DNA from: Planococcus liqunii
Lineage (GTDB): Bacteria; Bacillota; Bacilli; Bacillales_A; Planococcaceae
NCBI RefSeq assembly: GCF_030413595.1
Contig: NZ_CP129238.1
Span: 3,658,001 to 3,722,000, forward strand
Length of the DNA: 64,000 nucleotides
Reading direction: 5' to 3'
Shown: positions 60,329 through 64,000 of the stretch, one piece after another
Layout of the letters: the number at the start of each line of letters is the position of its first letter
Position numbering within the stretch: position 1 is the stretch's first letter
Notes under the pieces: model-generated
Told to the model about the DNA's origin: nothing
Databases searched by the model: none
What the model saw: only the letters and a program-made list of their open reading frames with translations
Program-made: the position numbers and the translations under genes

Positions 60329-61720
60329 TCAGTTTTTCACCGGTTCGTTCAATTGCTTGTAGCCTGCGCCTGGATGCGTTGCTTTCAGTTTGCTTTCGCC
60401 TTGGCCATAGATTTTCTCGCGGTACGTTCCTTCTGCATATTCTTTTTGGACGAGCCCTCGCTCCTGCAGTACGGGAACCACCAGTTCCACAAAGTCCACG
60501 AAGCTTCCCGGTGCCAGCGTATAGGCCAGGTTCAAGCCGTCTGCGCCTGTTTGTTCCACCCAGTTTTCAACTTCGTCCGCAATCTGTTCCGGTGTTCCGA
60601 CGGCTACCGGCCCCCGTCCGCCGATGCCGACAAACGTGGCGAGTTCCCGGATGGTCCATTTACGGTCCGGATCCGCCCGGGTGAACACTTCAACAGCCGA
60701 CTGCATCGCGTTGCTTTGAATGTATTCCAAAGTGTCATCGGGATCATAGCCCGAAAAGTCGATGCCGGTCCAACCGCCGAGCAAGGCAAGTGCGCCTTCG
60801 TAGCTGACATAACTTTTCAGTTCTTCGTATTTGGCCTGCGCTTCTTCTTCCGTCTTGCCGACAATGGCGGTGAACGTCGTGTAGACGATGACGTCTTCCG
60901 GTTCCCGGCCGTTTGCCGTAATCCGTTTGCGCAGGGCGTCGATTCCTTTTTTCACTACTTGGACGGTCGGGCCGGCTGTGAAGACGGATTCCGCGTGCTT
61001 GGAAGCAAATTCACGGCCGCGCGGCGAAGCGCCTGCCTGGAACAAAACAGGTGTGCGCTGCGGCGAAGGCTCCGATAAATGCGCGCCGGGCACTTTGAAA
61101 TATTCCCCTTCATGGCGGATGTCATGGACTTTTGACGGGTCGGTGTAGACTTGCGCTTCTTTATCGCGGACCACTGCCCCGTCTTCCCAGCTTCCTTCCC
61201 ACAGCTTGTAGCAGACTTCCAAGTATTCCGCTGCGTAGTCATAGCGCTGGTCATGGCTCATCTGGTCTTCTTGGCCAATGTTGAGGGCCGCGCTTTTCAG
61301 GTAGGACGTGACGACGTTCCAGCCGACCCGCCCCTTCGTCAAATGGTCGAGCGTCGACATGCGCCGCGCAAATGTATAGGGATGTTCGTGGCTAACCGAA
61401 GCCGTTACGCCGAAACTCAAATGTTTGGTGGCAGCAGACATCAATGGAACAACGAGCAAGGGATCGTTGACGGGCGTCTGGACCGCGTTGCGGAGAGCGG
61501 CGTCACGTGAACCATTGTAAACATCGTATGTACCTAATACGTCGGCCAAAAAGATGGCATCGAACTTCCCTTTTTCCAACAGCTTCACAAGCTCGATCCA
61601 GTATTCGCTGTCTTTGTATGTATGGGAGCGGTCATCTTCATGCCGCCATAAGCCCGGGGACTGGTGGCCCCCTGCACATACCATTTCAAATGCATTCAAG
61701 TAAATCCGTTTCTTCGTCAT
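60329..61720 (-). CDS. LLM-class flavin-dependent monooxygenase (NtaA/SnaA/DszA type)
   Basis: A 463-residue (alpha/beta)8 flavin monooxygenase of the NtaA/SnaA/DszA family, using FMNH2 and oxygen. Hallmarks: FEMVCAGGHQSPGLWRHEDD near the start, FLADVLGTYDVYNG, TLDHLTKGRVGWNVVTSY, and PVLFQAGASPRGREFASKHA. Relatives split C-S or C-N bonds (sulfones, aminopolycarboxylates). The SAM riboswitch upstream strongly points to sulfur, for example desulfuration of a sulfone or thioether imported by the symporter behind it. AATGAGGAGGAATAAT precedes the ATG at 61720. Confidence 0.93.
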   Translation of the reverse strand: MTKKRIYLNAFEMVCAGGHQSPGLWRHEDDRSHTYKDSEYWIELVKLLEKGKFDAIFLADVLGTYDVYNGSRDAALRNAVQTPVNDPLLVVPLMSAATKHLSFGVTASVSHEHPYTFARRMSTLDHLTKGRVGWNVVTSYLKSAALNIGQEDQMSHDQRYDYAAEYLEVCYKLWEGSWEDGAVVRDKEAQVYTDPSKVHDIRHEGEYFKVPGAHLSEPSPQRTPVLFQAGASPRGREFASKHAESVFTAGPTVQVVKKGIDALRKRITANGREPEDVIVYTTFTAIVGKTEEEAQAKYEELKSYVSYEGALALLGGWTGIDFSGYDPDDTLEYIQSNAMQSAVEVFTRADPDRKWTIRELATFVGIGGRGPVAVGTPEQIADEVENWVEQTGADGLNLAYTLAPGSFVDFVELVVPVLQERGLVQKEYAEGTYREKIYGQGESKLKATHPGAGYKQLNEPVKN

Positions 61721-61779
61721 ATTATTCCTCCTCATTTTTTGTTTTGGAATTGCTGCGGCTTCGTTTTATTGGAACATAT

Positions 61780-61952
61780 AAAAAAGCCCTCTTTTCTCTG
61801 CATACGAGAAAAGAGGGCTGCGTTAATGGACGATTTCGCTCTCTTATCTCCCAAGAAAAATTCTTGCTGGAATTAGCACCTTTCTGACAAATGTCAGAGG
61901 TTGCTGAAGCGTCAACGGGCCAGTCCCTCGGCTTCTCTGGATAAGATTATTA
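61780..61952 (-). promoter_or_regulatory. SAM-I riboswitch (S-box) with terminator
   Basis: On the minus strand the S-box core is clear: CTTATCCAGAGAAG, GAGGGACTGGCCCG, TTGACGCTTCAGCAACC, AAGGTGCTAATTCCAGCAAG and the closing GGGAGATAAGAG. The expression platform AGCCCTCTTTTCTC (61785-61798) pairs with GAGAAAAGAGGGCT (61806-61819) and ends in a U-run. When S-adenosylmethionine is plentiful the operon is switched off, so the genes belong to the methionine/sulfur regulon. Confidence 0.95.
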
Positions 61953-62238
61953 AATTTAAATCCAATCATAGTACTAGGAAATTAAGAAGTCAACCAAACA
62001 TTTTAAATTATTTGATTATTTATCCAACATTTTTATACTTCTGATTTCTCTAAAGCTTTAGCTCATGGCCTTTAAAGCGCTTCCAAATTATTTGAAATTT
62101 TTTTATTTATATTGTCTTCTTTCTCTATAAATTCTATGATGAAATGAAGATGGATTAAGGGGTTGGGGTTATTGCGGAAAACAGAGGACTATTCGAAAAA
62201 TGAAGTGTTCACCGATTAAAAATATTGAGGAGAAAAAC

Positions 62239-62796
62239 ATGACAAATATTATTCCAAACCTGTTTACCGGGGAAAAGCTGAAGCTTTCCCAGCCGCGTGA
62301 AGAAGATACAGAATTGATGCTCAGGTGGGGAGAAGATTCCGATTACCTGCGAAATATCGATACCGAGTTTGCACTTCCCCGCACGCAGGAACAGCTCGCC
62401 AGCGAAGGAGCACCGAATCCCCATGAAGTATATTTCCGTTTGCGGACAATTGACGAGGACCGCTTGATCGGCTTTATCGTCATCCATTCCATCGAGTGGA
62501 ATAACCGTGCGGGTTTGCTGGCAATCGGCATCGCCAATGCAGAAGATCGCAGCAAAGGCTTCGGAACGGACGCCCTGAAGCTGATTCTTCGCTACGCATT
62601 CCATGAACTGAACCTGGACCGCGTCGGCCTTGAAGTGATCGAGTACAATGGAGGCGGCATCCGTGCCTATGAAAAAGTGGGCTTTCAAGTTGAAGGCCGC
62701 AAACGTTCGATGGTATACCGCGACGGCAAACGCTTCGACGTTATTGTCATGGGCATTTTACGTCCCGAGTGGGAAGCGCTCCATACTGAAAATTAA
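62239..62796 (+). CDS. GNAT-family N-acetyltransferase (RimJ/RimL type)
   Basis: A 185-residue acetyltransferase of the RimL-like group with TGEKLKLSQPREEDTELMLR at the N-terminus, the acetyl-CoA loop EDRSKGFGTDALKLIL and the C-terminal IRAYEKVGFQVEGRKRSMVY. The substrate is unknown. GAGGAGAAAAAC precedes the ATG at 62239; an in-frame codon at 62200 has no site. Own terminator. Confidence 0.9.
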   Translation: MTNIIPNLFTGEKLKLSQPREEDTELMLRWGEDSDYLRNIDTEFALPRTQEQLASEGAPNPHEVYFRLRTIDEDRLIGFIVIHSIEWNNRAGLLAIGIANAEDRSKGFGTDALKLILRYAFHELNLDRVGLEVIEYNGGGIRAYEKVGFQVEGRKRSMVYRDGKRFDVIVMGILRPEWEALHTEN

Positions 62797-62806
62797 CAGA
62801 AAGAAG

Positions 62807-62837
62807 CCGGGCATCTCAATGGATGTCCGGTTTTTTT
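62807..62837 (+). terminator. terminator of the GNAT gene
   Basis: CCGGGCATC (62807-62815) and GATGTCCGG (62822-62830) with one G-U pair, followed by TTTTTTT. Confidence 0.88.
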
Positions 62838-62849
62838 CTCTTGAATTCC

Positions 62850-63410
62850 TTATTCTTCCAACTGCTTGATGGTTCTGATCGGATTGCCGCCGACGAAGGC
62901 ATTGGCTGGAACGTCTTTGTTGACGACTGCACCGGAAGCGATGACTGCGTTGTCGCCGATGGTGATGCCCGGATTGATGACCGCACGCCCGCCGATCCAG
63001 ACATTGTCTCCGATTCGGACAGGTCTCCCGGCTTCCGGTCCGGCAATCCGTTCTTTGGCATTCAAAGGATGCGTCGCCGTGTAGATGTGGACGCCCGGCC
63101 CCAACATGCAGTTTGCACCGATCCGGATTTCGTTGACGTCCAGAAAAACGCAGTCAAAATTGGCATAGAAGTTTTCACCGACATGGATGTTATAGCCGTA
63201 ATCACAGCGGAATGCCGGTTCGACCACCAAAACCTCCCCTGTCGAGCCGAACAGTTCTTTCAACAGGGCGGTTCGCCGGTTCATGTCTGCTTCGAGCGAC
63301 TGGTTGAACAACCGGGTCAGGCGCCGCGCATGCAGCCGTTCCTTCTGCAGTTCCGGATCCGCCGCGTCGTAAAGTTCACCTTTCAGCATCTTCTCTTTCT
63401 CGCTTTTCAT
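62850..63410 (-). CDS. maa: maltose O-acetyltransferase-type sugar acetyltransferase
   Basis: A 186-residue left-handed beta-helix acetyltransferase. It has the N-terminal Mac domain ([20 protein letters not shown]), hexapeptide repeats ([40 protein letters not shown]) and the catalytic His in [12 protein letters not shown]. It acetylates maltose, glucose or related sugars with acetyl-CoA, probably as a detoxification step. GAGGAGGGCATCAG precedes the ATG at 63410. Confidence 0.92.
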   Translation of the reverse strand: MKSEKEKMLKGELYDAADPELQKERLHARRLTRLFNQSLEADMNRRTALLKELFGSTGEVLVVEPAFRCDYGYNIHVGENFYANFDCVFLDVNEIRIGANCMLGPGVHIYTATHPLNAKERIAGPEAGRPVRIGDNVWIGGRAVINPGITIGDNAVIASGAVVNKDVPANAFVGGNPIRTIKQLEE

Positions 63411-63524
63411 CTGATGCCCTCCTCTTTCTGCATTTATTGCTCTTATCATCCTATTTTTCGGGTTAAATGGCTACTGGAAAATGCAGCTGCAATGGCTCTC
63501 GAAAAGCTTCTTTTCCCAATAAAC

Positions 63525-63560
63525 GACAGAAAGAGCCTTAACGAATAAAGGCTCTTTCTG
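63525..63560 (-). terminator. hairpin after the MmgE/PrpD gene
   Basis: CAGAAAGAGCCTT (63527-63539) pairs with AAGGCTCTTTCTG (63548-63560). The run of T after it on the minus strand is weak. Confidence 0.65.
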
Positions 63561-63565
63561 TTGCT

Positions 63566-64000
63566 TTAGTTGATCACTTTTTCTGAATAGGCTTTTGTCA
63601 ATTGGATCAATTCACCTAAATCTCTCTTTTCGTCAATCGTATACATTGCTGTCCGCAGTTTGTTCGCCTGTTCCGCACCGATAATTGGGTGGGTCAGGTT
63701 ATTGAATTTCCGGGCCAAGTCTTCATCGGTCATCGGATTTTCGATGGACCCGGTCGCGTGTTTCACGACATGCTCGACTGTGCTTCCGTCTTTCAGGAAT
63801 GCCGTGGCATAGACTTCTTCTTCCTTGACGCTGGCGTCGACTTTCGGTGAAATTTTCGAGCGGAATTCAACAACTGCCGGGTCGGTGACTTTGCTGTCTG
63901 CGTACTGCGCCTCAGCGGCATCGCCTTCCAAGAACGCGACAGCGCCTGTATGGTAAATGCTGAATTTGCCCGCAAGGCCGGTCGGCGGCGTCGGTTTGCC
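63566..64000 (-). CDS. MmgE/PrpD-family protein, C-terminal part (cut by window edge)
   Basis: The last 144 codons of a minus-strand gene entering from the right edge. KFSIYHTGAVAFLEGDAAEA, an SKISPKVDASVKEEEVYATA stretch and the ENPMTDEDLARKFNNL segment are typical of the C-terminal region of 2-methylcitrate dehydratase/MmgE-type proteins, including itaconate- and citrate-pathway relatives. It may hydrate or dehydrate a tricarboxylate; the substrate cannot be told from this part. Confidence 0.88.
   Translation of the reverse strand, partial: GKPTPPTGLAGKFSIYHTGAVAFLEGDAAEAQYADSKVTDPAVVEFRSKISPKVDASVKEEEVYATAFLKDGSTVEHVVKHATGSIENPMTDEDLARKFNNLTHPIIGAEQANKLRTAMYTIDEKRDLGELIQLTKAYSEKVIN

Noticed and set aside
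1..64000. CRISPR arrays, tRNA or rRNA genes, insertion sequences, prophage genes
   Set aside because: No regularly spaced repeats, no tRNA cloverleaf, no transposase or phage structural motif was seen on either strand.

Overview
The window looks like chromosome of an aerobic, spore-former-related Bacillota, most likely Bacillales and probably Planococcaceae. This is inferred from strong AGGAGG-type ribosome binding sites, T-box and S-box leaders, and Bacillales families (Spo0M, YyaC, HelD, CitS/CitT/CitM, a YrhE/YrhD-type formate dehydrogenase, a class F sortase, a PhoP-type box). No rRNA, tRNA, CRISPR array, phage or intact insertion sequence was seen.

Layout. 1-2 kb: the start of a MEDS sensory gene and a FemAB/GNAT-like acyltransferase. 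2-7.7 kb: AT-rich patchwork of small membrane, zinc-ribbon and orphan genes, including a zinc-ribbon gene broken by an in-frame TAA. 8-12.6 kb: a Cache-GGDEF diguanylate cyclase, YCII and DinB proteins, an MBL hydrolase and an Lrp regulator. 13-18.1 kb: a citrate uptake locus (citS-citT-binding lipoprotein, then citM behind a perfect cre site). 18.5-22.3 kb: YyaC, then an ABC exporter preceded by a LytTR regulator fused to a dead ABC domain. 23-34.6 kb: small paralogs, a T-box-controlled MFS transporter, Lrp, Spo0M, a VOC/WYL pair, an old-yellow-enzyme remnant, SDR, and an XRE-cupin/quinone reductase/EamA operon. A dispersed intergenic repeat family recurs through 12.7-34.6 kb and was not seen to the right of it.

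From about 34.6 kb the DNA is visibly richer in G+C and genes are more tightly packed: helD, a CoA-transferase/CitE-like lyase pair, fdhD divergent from fdhF plus a DUF1641 gene, aldo/keto reductase, MFS transporter, ECF sigma/anti-sigma pair, alpha/beta hydrolase and a TIMP-like secreted protein. At 49.8-57.8 kb lies a cell-surface module: two MPKTG-anchored repeat proteins and a class F sortase carrying a C-terminal FN3-like domain, interspersed with a PatB-type lyase, a thioredoxin-fold lipoprotein and a Pho-box alkaline phosphatase. At 58.7-62 kb a SAM riboswitch controls an LLM flavin monooxygenase, a 36-residue symporter accessory protein and a sodium:solute symporter, probably an organosulfur salvage operon. 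The window ends with a GNAT, maltose-type acetyltransferase and the C-terminus of an MmgE/PrpD protein.

Most striking observation: the thioredoxin-fold lipoprotein gene at 53728-54243 (minus) is one open frame interrupted only by a TGA exactly at the first redox Cys of its CxxC motif, followed 14 nt later by a 7-bp hairpin with a G-initial loop. This is the pattern expected for a UxxC selenoprotein, although a simple nonsense mutation is not excluded.
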